Positions 1 through 6,285 of a DNA stretch of 8,624 bases are shown here, in pieces. A program made the translations under genes and the position numbers. A model generated the notes under the pieces. It had not been told where the DNA came from, made no database searches, and was given only the letters and a program-made list of their open reading frames with translations. How positions within the stretch are numbered: position 1 is the first letter of the stretch; every line of letters begins with the position of its first letter. Location: positions 1 through 8,624 of the forward strand of contig JAGUYV010000465.1 of NCBI GenBank assembly GCA_020061125.1, read 5' to 3'. The DNA comes from a bacterium (GTDB lineage: Bacteria; UBP15; UBA6099; DSWB01).

Positions 1-32
1 CAAATCAGCAACCCCGCCGCCATGCGCGCCAT
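1..32 (-). CDS. 5' end of an unidentified gene running off the left edge
   Basis: An ATG at 32-30 overlaps the TGA stop of the small basic gene (34-32) in a TGATG junction, a common arrangement for translational coupling. A GAGG element lies about 8 nt upstream, inside the last codons of that gene. Only about ten codons are visible, reading MARMAAGLLI before the window ends. They are small and hydrophobic, which would suit the start of a membrane segment or signal peptide, but this is too little to identify a family. The call rests on the junction, the Shine-Dalgarno-like element and the shared direction. An in-frame ATG three codons later (MAAGLLI) is an alternative start. Confidence 0.4.
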   Translation of the reverse strand, partial: MARMAAGLLI

Positions 33-229
33 CACCGGCCCTCGTCCTTGCTGGATTTTCGATCCACGAGTTCTTCGCTTATAGCCGAGCGGTCCTGCTG
101 CTTTTTGGATTTGCGGTCGTAACCCGTCACGCCCATGATCTCGGTGCCCGTGCGGCGGCCCTTTCCCGCAGGCCCCATGCGCCCGGGCGGCTTTGTGCGG
201 ATTTTCGATGGTTTCTTTTTCGCGGCCAT
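32..229 (-). CDS. Small lysine/arginine-rich protein, 65 aa, unknown function
   Basis: Unrecognised small protein. From the ATG at 229 it has 65 residues and begins MAAKKKPSKIRTKPPGR. I count 11 Lys and 8 Arg against 4 Asp and 4 Glu, so it is strongly basic. It has no membrane segment, no cysteine and few hydrophobic residues, and is probably disordered and able to bind a polyanion (nucleic acid or polyphosphate); that role is inference. Codons end mostly in G or C, like the neighbours. The frame stays open upstream to a TTG at 304, but that start would give a less coherent N-terminus and lies at the stop of the CHAD gene. ATG 229 has only a weak GGA about 9 nt ahead. It follows the CHAD gene by 71 nt and overlaps the next gene by its stop codon, so it is probably co-transcribed with both. 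Confidence 0.6.
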   Translation of the reverse strand: MAAKKKPSKIRTKPPGRMGPAGKGRRTGTEIMGVTGYDRKSKKQQDRSAISEELVDRKSSKDEGR

Positions 230-300
230 CAGCGCTTGTCCGTTACAAATAAAATCAAAGGACACCGCGGAGGAGCGGAAACGGCGCCCTGCGGTTTGCG

Positions 301-1545
301 TCAATCCTCGTCTTCGCCTTTTTCAGAGGCTTGTTCCCGCGCCTGCGGCTCGGGCGGAGGGGGCGCGTATCCCGCATGGAACGCATCCCACAGATCCCGC
401 TGCAGGGCCTCCAGGGGATATTCATCCGAAAGCGCGTAGAACGCGGCCACAAGCTCTTCCCTCCGCTGCCGCAGGCGGTGAGCCAGCAGCGCGAATCCCA
501 GCGCGGAGTCCGCGCGATCCTTTTTCACCGAATTCTTGAGCTTGCCGTAGCCCAGTTCAAAAAACACATCGGCGTCATGCAGATCGCCCAGAATATCCTG
601 ATATTCCTTCATGCGCGCGTACACGGCGTTGCGCTTTTCCTCGTCGAACGCCAGATAAAGAATTTCGAAAGCGTAGCGGAGTTTTTTGAAAGAAATGCGG
701 AGTGCGTGAAGCCCCTCTATGTCCGGGTCCTCGCGGCGTGGCATGGCCTCGCGCCACAGCGCGGCCATGGCCTCGAAGCGCTCGGGGATGATGCGCCTGG
801 CGTGTTCGGCCACGGGGTCGGCAATGAGCAGCGGCAGGGGCGCGCCGGGGGCGTCCATCTTGCGCGCCACATCGCGGAACTCCTTGTAATCCCTGGGCCG
901 GATGCAGCCGCGGGCCATAAGCTCGCGCGACGCGGCCTCGGCGAACCCTTCCTGCCCGTGCTTAACAACCGAAAGCCCCGCGCTGTCCGGGTCCGGAACC
1001 GCGCCGGTGCGCGCCACGGACACGCCACTGGCCGCGAGCCGCTCGAGCAGATCACGGGCATCCTCGTCTTTGGGCGCATCGGCCAGGTCGCGCACATCGT
1101 CGGCCAGTTCCGCAAGGTCCGCCTGGTCAAGAAACGCGATCATGTTCTCGCGCAGGCCCTCGCGCTGTTTCGCGGCCCAGGCCGTGAGCGCGTCCGCGGC
1201 GTCCGCGCACGCCGGATCCAGATCTCCGGATTCCTTGAATTTTCTGAAATACTCGATGAACACATCGAGGTTGCGCACATCTCCGAGCGCGGCCGTGACA
1301 TCGCGCACGCGGCCGTAGATGTCCTTGTGCCGCTTTCTCGGGAAACAGGGCTTGAAAATGCGCAGCGCCTCGCGCAGCCTGCGAGAATACACGCGCATGT
1401 CGTGAAGCGCCTCGATGTCCTCGCCCAGGCGCACGCCCTGCTCGTGTGCGATCATGTTTTCGAGCCGGTCCAGGATAATGGCGGACGCCGCGTCCCCGAA
1501 CGGCGTATCCGCGGTCATTCCTTGAATCTCCAGTTCTTTTTTCAT
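301..1545 (-). CDS. CHAD domain protein (polyphosphate-binding)
   Basis: A 414-residue alpha-helical protein of the CHAD family (conserved histidine alpha-helical domain). Known members bind inorganic polyphosphate through a basic surface, often on polyphosphate granules. The two halves of the domain are visible as an internal repeat. Half one has EALHDMRVYSRRLREALRIF (residues 45-64, His48), then ALGDVRNLDVFIEYF (86-100). Half two has EGLHALRISFKKLRYAFEIL (277-296, His280), then ILGDLHDADVFFELGY (318-333). The halves are separated by an unusually long middle (about 141-250), and the protein ends in a proline-rich, then acidic tail. There is no CYTH (triphosphatase) domain. ATG 1545 is chosen because GGGGG sits about 6 nt upstream and the sequence MKKELE looks like a natural N-terminus; a TTG seven codons earlier is less likely. 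It lies below a terminator, so it probably has its own promoter in the AT-rich stretch 1570-1615. Confidence 0.92.
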   Translation of the reverse strand: MKKELEIQGMTADTPFGDAASAIILDRLENMIAHEQGVRLGEDIEALHDMRVYSRRLREALRIFKPCFPRKRHKDIYGRVRDVTAALGDVRNLDVFIEYFRKFKESGDLDPACADAADALTAWAAKQREGLRENMIAFLDQADLAELADDVRDLADAPKDEDARDLLERLAASGVSVARTGAVPDPDSAGLSVVKHGQEGFAEAASRELMARGCIRPRDYKEFRDVARKMDAPGAPLPLLIADPVAEHARRIIPERFEAMAALWREAMPRREDPDIEGLHALRISFKKLRYAFEILYLAFDEEKRNAVYARMKEYQDILGDLHDADVFFELGYGKLKNSVKKDRADSALGFALLAHRLRQRREELVAAFYALSDEYPLEALQRDLWDAFHAGYAPPPPEPQAREQASEKGEDED

Positions 1546-1620
1546 GGAGCGCCCCCGCGTATGCAATTTGGCTTCATGTTAGATATTTAATCATAGTTTA
1601 TTAGATTTTGATGAGCCTGC

Positions 1621-1650
1621 ATGAAAAAAGCGCGTGCGGACACGCGCCTT
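1621..1650 (-). terminator. Intrinsic terminator ending the ribBA-to-91-aa gene series
   Basis: Read on the minus strand, a perfect 7-bp stem (GCGCGTG / CACGCGC) with a TCCG loop is followed directly by six T residues (1629-1624). G:T and A:T pairs can lengthen the stem by about three positions. It lies 27 nt below the stop of the 91-residue gene and above the CHAD gene, so it separates the two transcription units. Confidence 0.87.
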
Positions 1651-1677
1651 GGGTTTCGATGAATGCGGTCCAGAAAA

Positions 1678-1953
1678 CTATTCGTCGGCCATCCAGCCGC
1701 GGATAATCTTGGCCATTTCCTCGGCCGGGAAGTTCAGACCCTTGACGCCGGTTTCCACTTCCTTGATCATGCGCTTGTGCTGCTGCTCCTGGTTTTGCTT
1801 CTGGAAGCTGGGGGCCGCGGCCACGCGCATGCGGTCCCATTTGTCATCATTGAAGGCGTAGGGAACCACGGCGAAATCCCATCGCAGGCGGTTGAGGCGG
1901 TCGAGTTTCTCGCTGTGCTGCACTCTCCTGGGGCGTGCGGCTCTGTCGCTCAT
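1678..1953 (-). CDS. Hypothetical protein, 91 aa
   Basis: I do not recognise this family. The start at ATG 1953 is well supported: AGGAGG ends 5 nt upstream. A second in-frame ATG eight codons earlier lacks such a site. The 91 residues are soluble and charged, with no signal peptide or membrane segment. The N-terminus is arginine-rich (MSDRAARPRR). An amphipathic, tryptophan-containing stretch follows (RLRWDFAVVPYAFNDDKWDR, residues 22-41), then a glutamine-rich segment (51-58, QKQNQEQQ) and a C-terminal helix ending IIRGWMADE. It is the last gene before the terminator and follows asd by 52 nt, so it is probably co-transcribed with asd. Nothing in it suggests enzymatic motifs; a small structural or regulatory protein is a guess. 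Confidence 0.8.
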   Translation of the reverse strand: MSDRAARPRRVQHSEKLDRLNRLRWDFAVVPYAFNDDKWDRMRVAAAPSFQKQNQEQQHKRMIKEVETGVKGLNFPAEEMAKIIRGWMADE

Positions 1954-1954
1954 G

Positions 1955-1969
1955 GAATCCTCCTGATTC
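1955..1969 (-). promoter_or_regulatory. Ribosome binding site of the 91-aa gene, in a small dyad
   Basis: The AGGAGG Shine-Dalgarno (1964-1959) fixes the start of the 91-residue protein at ATG 1953. It is flanked by a perfect 5-bp inverted repeat, GAATC-AGGAG-GATTC, which would place AGGAG in the loop of a short hairpin. This is seen directly; any effect on translation is speculative. Confidence 0.7.
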
Positions 1970-2005
1970 AGCAGCATGGGCCTGAAATCAAGGCCGGGAT
2001 CTATT

Positions 2006-3025
2006 CTACATCAAAAACTCCGCGATTTGAACAGCGTTGAGCGCGGCGCCTTTGCGCAGGTTGTCGGCCACCACCCACATGTCAAGCCCGTTGGCCTGGG
2101 ACGGGTCCTTGCGGATGCGGCCCACGAACACATCGTCCGTGCCCTGCACATCCACGGCCAGGGGATACGCGACACGGAATTCATCGCCCGGCGCCGGAGC
2201 GGGCTGATCCATAAGTTTCAGCCCCGGCTGGCTTTCGTACAGCTTGAGAATCGTGGGAATGCTGAACGCGCGCTTTGTCTGAACATTCACAGATTCGGAA
2301 TGCGCGCCGAACACGGGCACGCGCACGCATGTGGCGGAAATGGCCAGGGCCGGGTCCGAAAAGATCTTCTGCGTCTCAAATATCATTTTTTCTTCTTCGC
2401 GGGTGTAACCGCTTTTCATGAACACATCAATCTGCGGCACCACATTGAAAAGGATCTGCGCGGGAAAGGCCGATGTCTTGATTTTGCGCTTGCCCACGAA
2501 ATCCTTGATCTGCGTTTCGAGTTCCTCGATGCCCTGAAGGCCGATGCCCGAGACGGACTGGTATGTGGAGACCACGACGCGCTCCACGCCGAGCTTGTCG
2601 TAAATGGGCTTGAGGGCCACGCACAACTGGATGGTGGAGCAGTTGGGATTGGCGATGAGGCCTTTGTGGCGGCGCAGGTGGCGGGCGTTGACCTCGGGAA
2701 CGATGAGGGGCACATCGGCGCGCATGCGGAAGGTGCTGCTGTTGTCAATGACCAGCGATCCGCGGCGCACGGCTTCCCAGGCGAATTCCGCGGACGCGCT
2801 GCCGCCGCCCGCGAACAGAGACAGATCCACGCCGTTGAACGCTTTGTCCTCGGCGGGCTTCACGGGAATGGCTTTGCCCTTGAAGCGCACGGTGCGGCGC
2901 TGCTTTTTGTTAGAGGCCAGCGGAACAAGGGTTTTGACCGGAAATTTGCGCTGTTCCAGCACTTTAATCATTTCCCGGCCCACGGCGCCCGTGGCGCCGA
3001 CCACCGCGACGGTGTACTTGCTCAC
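2006..3025 (-). CDS. asd: Aspartate-semialdehyde dehydrogenase
   Basis: Cytosolic enzyme that reduces L-aspartyl-4-phosphate to aspartate 4-semialdehyde with NADPH, the branch point to lysine/diaminopimelate, threonine and methionine. At 339 residues it has normal length. The N-terminal Rossmann motif is VAVVGATGAVGREM (residues 6-19). The catalytic cysteine is in ANPNCSTIQL (Cys129), and the acid/base histidine in VFGAHSESV (His242). SGIGLQG (159-165), a typical loop, is also present, as is a family-typical C-terminus (DNLRKGAALNAVQIAE). The start is GTG 3025, set by a GGGAGG Shine-Dalgarno 8 nt upstream; an extension to TTG 3058 would add an unconserved charged stretch. It sits 33 nt below yjbQ and 52 nt above the 91-residue gene. 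No aspartokinase or dapA is adjacent. Confidence 0.97.
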   Translation of the reverse strand: MSKYTVAVVGATGAVGREMIKVLEQRKFPVKTLVPLASNKKQRRTVRFKGKAIPVKPAEDKAFNGVDLSLFAGGGSASAEFAWEAVRRGSLVIDNSSTFRMRADVPLIVPEVNARHLRRHKGLIANPNCSTIQLCVALKPIYDKLGVERVVVSTYQSVSGIGLQGIEELETQIKDFVGKRKIKTSAFPAQILFNVVPQIDVFMKSGYTREEEKMIFETQKIFSDPALAISATCVRVPVFGAHSESVNVQTKRAFSIPTILKLYESQPGLKLMDQPAPAPGDEFRVAYPLAVDVQGTDDVFVGRIRKDPSQANGLDMWVVADNLRKGAALNAVQIAEFLM

Positions 3026-3033
3026 TTTTGCTA

Positions 3034-3039
3034 CCTCCC
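3034..3039 (-). promoter_or_regulatory. Shine-Dalgarno deciding the GTG start of asd
   Basis: GGGAGG on the minus strand, 8 nt before GTG 3025. The resulting protein begins SKYTVAVVGATG after the initiator, which matches how Asd proteins normally start, and rules against the longer TTG-initiated frame. Confidence 0.8.
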
Positions 3040-3058
3040 GCTCCCGATGCTTGCGCAA

Positions 3059-3457
3059 TCAGCCGGCCAGGGTTTTTACCCAGCACGACCTGTTTCTGGG
3101 ACCGTCGAATTCACAGAAAAACACGGCTTGCCATGTGCCCAGCACCAGGCTGCCGCCGTCTATAATCAGCGTTACGGACGGCCCCACCAGCGATGTCTTG
3201 ATGTGGGCCGCGGAATTGCCTTCGGCATGCCGGTATCCGGCGCGCAGGGGCGCGATTCTGTCCAGCCCTGCAATCAGATCCACGGGCACGGCCGGATCCG
3301 CGTTCTCATTGATGGTCACTCCGGCCGTGGTGTGGGTCACATACACGCAGCACAAGCCTTCCTGCACCCCGGATTTGCGCACGGTTTCACGCACTTTTGC
3401 CGTTATGTCTATGAATTCGAACTGGCTGCCCGTCTTCACACTAATCTTTTCAAGCAT
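3059..3457 (-). CDS. yjbQ: YjbQ / UPF0047 family protein
   Basis: A 132-residue protein of the YjbQ (UPF0047) family, small trimeric beta-rich proteins with a conserved metal-binding histidine site. Some members show weak thiamine-phosphate synthase activity, but their physiological role is unsettled. Signature segments are all present in order: YVTHTTAGVTINENADP (residues 39-55), YRHAEGNSAAHIKTSLVG (75-92) and LVLGTWQAVFFCEFDGPRNR (104-123). Candidate metal ligands are His42, His77 and His85. The start at ATG 3457 has GGGGA about 7 nt upstream and gives the usual short N-terminus; earlier in-frame ATG and TTG codons would add residues unlike the family. It lies 48 nt below the DUF1015 gene and 33 nt above asd. 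No thiamine genes are nearby, so the context does not clarify its job. Confidence 0.93.
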   Translation of the reverse strand: MLEKISVKTGSQFEFIDITAKVRETVRKSGVQEGLCCVYVTHTTAGVTINENADPAVPVDLIAGLDRIAPLRAGYRHAEGNSAAHIKTSLVGPSVTLIIDGGSLVLGTWQAVFFCEFDGPRNRSCWVKTLAG

Positions 3458-3505
3458 CAGTCGTTCCCCGTGCATTTCCCTGCATTGCAATTAATCTGTA
3501 TATTA

Positions 3506-4783
3506 TCACACACTATACCGGTAAATGGCAAGGCCTGTCACCAATTTTGGATAAAAATAGGTGGATTTGTGGGGCAGGACCTGGCCCGTTTCAACCGCGT
3601 CCATGAGATGATTCATGTTGAATGGCGGCAGAAACACCGCAGCCTGGCATGCGCCGGACTGCACGGCTGCAGCCGCTTCCGAGGGGTCCACTATATAGGA
3701 CACATGATCCAGGATCTTGCCGGAATCCCCTATGAGCGGCCTGACGATCAGTTCGCTGCACACGGTCACATGCAGTTCGCGCAGCGCCCGGGAAATCTCG
3801 GGCATGGCCTTGTTCAGCACACCCTTGCGCAGAGTCAAGCAGTAAAGCTCCGGCCCGATTTGCATGGCGAACCCGTGCGGCGCGTCCGGGTTGCTCGTGT
3901 CTTCAAGTGCGCAATTGTCCGCGGTTTTTTGAATGGAAAAGAATTTATCCAGTTTTTTAAGCATTTTTTGCGGATCGAAATCCGGCAGATTTTTCAGAAC
4001 CCTGTGCGGGGAAGTGACTTCCAGGCCCGGATCTTCGGCGGTGCAGAAATACACCAGCCCCCAGCGCGCGGGGTGATCCTTTGGCAGTTTGCCGCCAAGA
4101 TTTTTTCTGGTTTCCCTGCGGAAATTCAGCATGGTTTCATAGCGGTGGTGCCCGTCTGCAATGAAAACCGGTTGTTTTTTAATGGTTTTTTGCAGCGCCC
4201 GGATTGTGTCCGGGTCCGTGAGCCGCCACATGCGATTGTGCGCGCCGTCCACGAAATCGAAAGCGGAATCCGGTGCTCCCGTGGCGGCCGCAGCCAGAAT
4301 GTCTGCAGCTTTGCCGTCCGGGTCGGAGAAGAAGGTGAACACCGGATTCATCTGCGCGCCTGTGGCGCGCAAGAGGTCGAGGCGGTCTTTTTTGTGTTTT
4401 TTGAAGGTTTTTTCGTGCGGCAGCACCGCGCCGCTGGAAAACGGCTCAACTTTGAGAAGCGCGATGAACCCGCGGCGCAGCCGCTTGCGGCCCTGCATGT
4501 CGGAAAATTCGTGTTCCGTCACATAAATGGCGGGCTTTTCGTCCTGGATCAGAACCCCGTCCGCAACCCACTCATCGAGTTTTTGAGCGGCATCGGCGTA
4601 CTTGTCCCGCCCCGGAAGATCCAGGCCGTAATCCACATGAATGATGTTGAATTGGCTCTGCTCATGGTACGCCTGCTGCTGTTCCGGCGAAATCACATCG
4701 TAGGGCGGAGTGAGAACCTCGTTGGGATCGGGAAATCTGGATTTGCTGTAGCAAAAAGCGCGAAAGGGGGCTATGTCGGCCGT
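3506..4783 (-). CDS. DUF1015 family protein, probable ACG start
   Basis: A soluble protein of the DUF1015 family, common in anaerobes but without an established function. From ACG 4783 it has 425 residues, near the usual length. Family segments seen: APFRAFCYSKSRF (residues 5-17), LTPPYDVISPEQQ (24-36), NIIHVDYG, VLPHEKTFKKHKKDRLDLL (120-138), the histidine-rich FIADGHHRYETML (207-219) and LPHKSTYFYPKL (403-414). The conserved N-terminus (5-30) is read in frame, yet the frame has no ATG, GTG or TTG before an in-frame TGA at 4792-4790. The first standard start is GTG 4696 (residue 30), which would cut off that segment. ACG 4783 would give M-ADIAPFRAF, a typical beginning for this family, and lies 9 nt after AAGGAG. 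A non-canonical start, or a T-to-C change in the start codon, is therefore inferred. The gene follows sucD by 61 nt. Runs of AAA (Lys) and TTT (Phe) codons make it a little richer in A/T than its neighbours. Confidence 0.93.
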   Translation of the reverse strand, partial: TADIAPFRAFCYSKSRFPDPNEVLTPPYDVISPEQQQAYHEQSQFNIIHVDYGLDLPGRDKYADAAQKLDEWVADGVLIQDEKPAIYVTEHEFSDMQGRKRLRRGFIALLKVEPFSSGAVLPHEKTFKKHKKDRLDLLRATGAQMNPVFTFFSDPDGKAADILAAAATGAPDSAFDFVDGAHNRMWRLTDPDTIRALQKTIKKQPVFIADGHHRYETMLNFRRETRKNLGGKLPKDHPARWGLVYFCTAEDPGLEVTSPHRVLKNLPDFDPQKMLKKLDKFFSIQKTADNCALEDTSNPDAPHGFAMQIGPELYCLTLRKGVLNKAMPEISRALRELHVTVCSELIVRPLIGDSGKILDHVSYIVDPSEAAAAVQSGACQAAVFLPPFNMNHLMDAVETGQVLPHKSTYFYPKLVTGLAIYRYSV

Positions 4784-4792
4784 GGCGAATCA

Positions 4793-4798
4793 CTCCTT
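4793..4798 (-). promoter_or_regulatory. Shine-Dalgarno supporting an ACG start
   Basis: AAGGAG on the minus strand, with 9 nt to ACG 4783-4781. The only other near-cognate codon in the frame, ATA 4774-4772, is 18 nt away, too far for this site. The site is over 90 nt from GTG 4696, so it does not serve that start. A GTG overlapping the site itself is in another frame. Confidence 0.7.
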
Positions 4799-4844
4799 GT
4801 CGGGAAAAGTCGGGTGAGAAGAAAAAATGCCTTGGAATAACACG

Positions 4845-5720
4845 CTATTTTGAATCCGCGAGAGCTTTGCGGGCCAGCTCGGCGATGGAGGCCGGAGTTT
4901 CTGCGACCGGCACGCCCGCTTTTTTCATGGCGTCGAGTTTGGACTGGGGCGTGCCCTTGCCTCCTGAAATGATGGCACCTGCGTGGCCCATGCGCTTGCC
5001 CTCGGGCGCGGTGAGGCCCGAAATGAAGCCCACCACGGGCTTGGTCATCTGCGGTATGTATTCGCACGCGATTTCCTCGTCGCTGCCTCCGATTTCGCCC
5101 ACCATGACCACGGCTTTTGTTTCAGGGTCCGCTTCGAACATTTTGAGCAGCTTGATGAACGGCGCGCCGATGATGGGGTCGCCGCCGATTCCGATGCATG
5201 TGGTCTGGCCCAGGCCGATGGCGGTGAGCGCGTCCACGACCTCGTAAGTGAGCGTGCCGCTGCGCGAGATGATGCCCACGGGGCCGGGAGTGAAGATATG
5301 GCCGGGCATGATGCCCATTTTGCACTGGCCCGCGGTCACGATGCCCGGACAGTTGGGACCGATGACCGTGGTCCTGCTGTTTTCGATAATCCTGTGAACC
5401 TTGAGCATGTCCCTGACCGGGATGCCCTCTGTGATGATGGTGATCACATCGAGATCCGCATCAAGGGCCTCGAGGGCGGCGTCCGCTGCGAACGGCGGGG
5501 GCACAAAGATTACGGATGCGCCCGCGCCGGTTTCTTCCACGGCCTGGCGCACGGTGTTGAACACCGGGATGCCGTCAACATCGGAACCGCCCTTGCCGGG
5601 GGTGACGCCGGCTACGACCTGCGTTCCGTAGGCCGCCATTTGTGCGGTGTGGAACCGGCCCTCGCGCCCGGTTATGCCCTGAACGAGTACGCGCGTGTTC
5701 CTGTCAACCAGAATGCTCAT
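4845..5720 (-). CDS. sucD: Succinyl-CoA ligase (ADP/GDP-forming), alpha subunit
   Basis: Alpha subunit of succinyl-CoA synthetase, which interconverts succinyl-CoA, ADP or GDP and phosphate with succinate, CoA and ATP or GTP in the TCA cycle. The 291 residues match the family length. Visible features: CoA-binding Rossmann start [10 protein letters not shown] (residues 12-21), PGKGG (41-45), TEGIPVRDM (98-106), the GPNCPGI loop (121-127), GIGGDPI (177-183) and the phosphohistidine site [12 protein letters not shown] (243-254, His246). The enzyme normally needs a SucC beta subunit, usually encoded just upstream, but here the upstream neighbour is ribH and the 78-nt gap has no room for sucC. ATG 5720 is the only reasonable start, yet the bases before it (CGCATCCCACCC) form no Shine-Dalgarno. 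The gap contains a CGCGGC/GCCGCG dyad. Confidence 0.96.
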   Translation of the reverse strand: MSILVDRNTRVLVQGITGREGRFHTAQMAAYGTQVVAGVTPGKGGSDVDGIPVFNTVRQAVEETGAGASVIFVPPPFAADAALEALDADLDVITIITEGIPVRDMLKVHRIIENSRTTVIGPNCPGIVTAGQCKMGIMPGHIFTPGPVGIISRSGTLTYEVVDALTAIGLGQTTCIGIGGDPIIGAPFIKLLKMFEADPETKAVVMVGEIGGSDEEIACEYIPQMTKPVVGFISGLTAPEGKRMGHAGAIISGGKGTPQSKLDAMKKAGVPVAETPASIAELARKALADSK

Positions 5721-5798
5721 GGGTGGGATGCGGCGTTTCGCGGCGGATGCAAGCCGCGGAACAATCCTTTCGTATCGTGGCGCGCGGCGCGGCCGCGG

Positions 5799-6263
5799 TC
5801 AGAACTGCTTGCACAGATTGGCCATCTCGATGGCGGTCATGGCGGCGTCGAAGCCCTTGTTGCCGCTTTTGGTGCCCGCGCGCTCGATGGCCTGGTCAAT
5901 GGTGTCGGTAGTGACGGCGCCGTACACCACGGGCAGCCCGGTTTCGAGGGCGATGGACCCGAGGCCGCGGGTGAGCGCGTTGCACACATGCTCGAAATGG
6001 GGCGTGGATCCGCGGATGACCACGGCCAGGGCGATGACCGCGTCGTACTTGCCCGACGCCGCCATTTTTCTGGCGATGAGCGGCACTTCGATTGCTCCCG
6101 GCACCCAGGCCACCTCGATGTCCTTGTCCAATGCCCCGTGGCGCACCAGCCCGTCGAGCGCGCCCTCGAGCAGGCGGCCAGAGATAAAATCGTTGAACCG
6201 GCCCACCACGATGCCGAACTTCAGATCCTTGGCGCCAAGATTGCCTTCGTATGTTTTTGGCAT
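5799..6263 (-). CDS. ribH: 6,7-dimethyl-8-ribityllumazine synthase
   Basis: Penultimate enzyme of riboflavin synthesis: it condenses 5-amino-6-ribitylaminouracil with 3,4-dihydroxy-2-butanone 4-phosphate to form lumazine. Members assemble as pentamers or 60-mer capsids. The 154 residues have the full family length. Substrate-binding segments: [10 protein letters not shown] (19-28), [10 protein letters not shown] (53-62) and [15 protein letters not shown] (81-95) with the catalytic His89. The C-terminus [17 protein letters not shown] (134-150) is typical. ATG 6263 is set by GGGAGG 6 nt upstream. It follows ribBA by 22 nt, so the enzyme is made together with the source of its butanone-phosphate substrate. 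nusB, a frequent downstream partner of ribH, is absent; sucD is there instead. Confidence 0.97.
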   Translation of the reverse strand: MPKTYEGNLGAKDLKFGIVVGRFNDFISGRLLEGALDGLVRHGALDKDIEVAWVPGAIEVPLIARKMAASGKYDAVIALAVVIRGSTPHFEHVCNALTRGLGSIALETGLPVVYGAVTTDTIDQAIERAGTKSGNKGFDAAMTAIEMANLCKQF

Positions 6264-6285
6264 GAACAGCCTCCCTGGAACTGTA

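Noticed and set aside
331-1590. A 419-codon plus-strand frame opposite the CHAD gene
   Set aside because: The minus strand encodes both CHAD half-motifs; the plus frame has no family features.
1590-1595. TATGAT as a -10 box for the CHAD gene
   Set aside because: The AT-rich stretch is plausible promoter territory, but no acceptable -35 hexamer lies 16-18 nt away, so it is not listed as a site.
1980-2000. GGCCT/AGGCC stem just below the asd stop as a terminator
   Set aside because: The stem has only 5 bp and no T tract follows; the 91-residue gene begins right after it.
1976-4840. A 954-codon open frame on the plus strand lying opposite asd, yjbQ and the DUF1015 gene
   Set aside because: It is antisense to three clear protein families and crosses their intergenic gaps. 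Its translation is His/Gly/Ala-rich with no domain. Such long antisense frames arise from GC-rich codon use.
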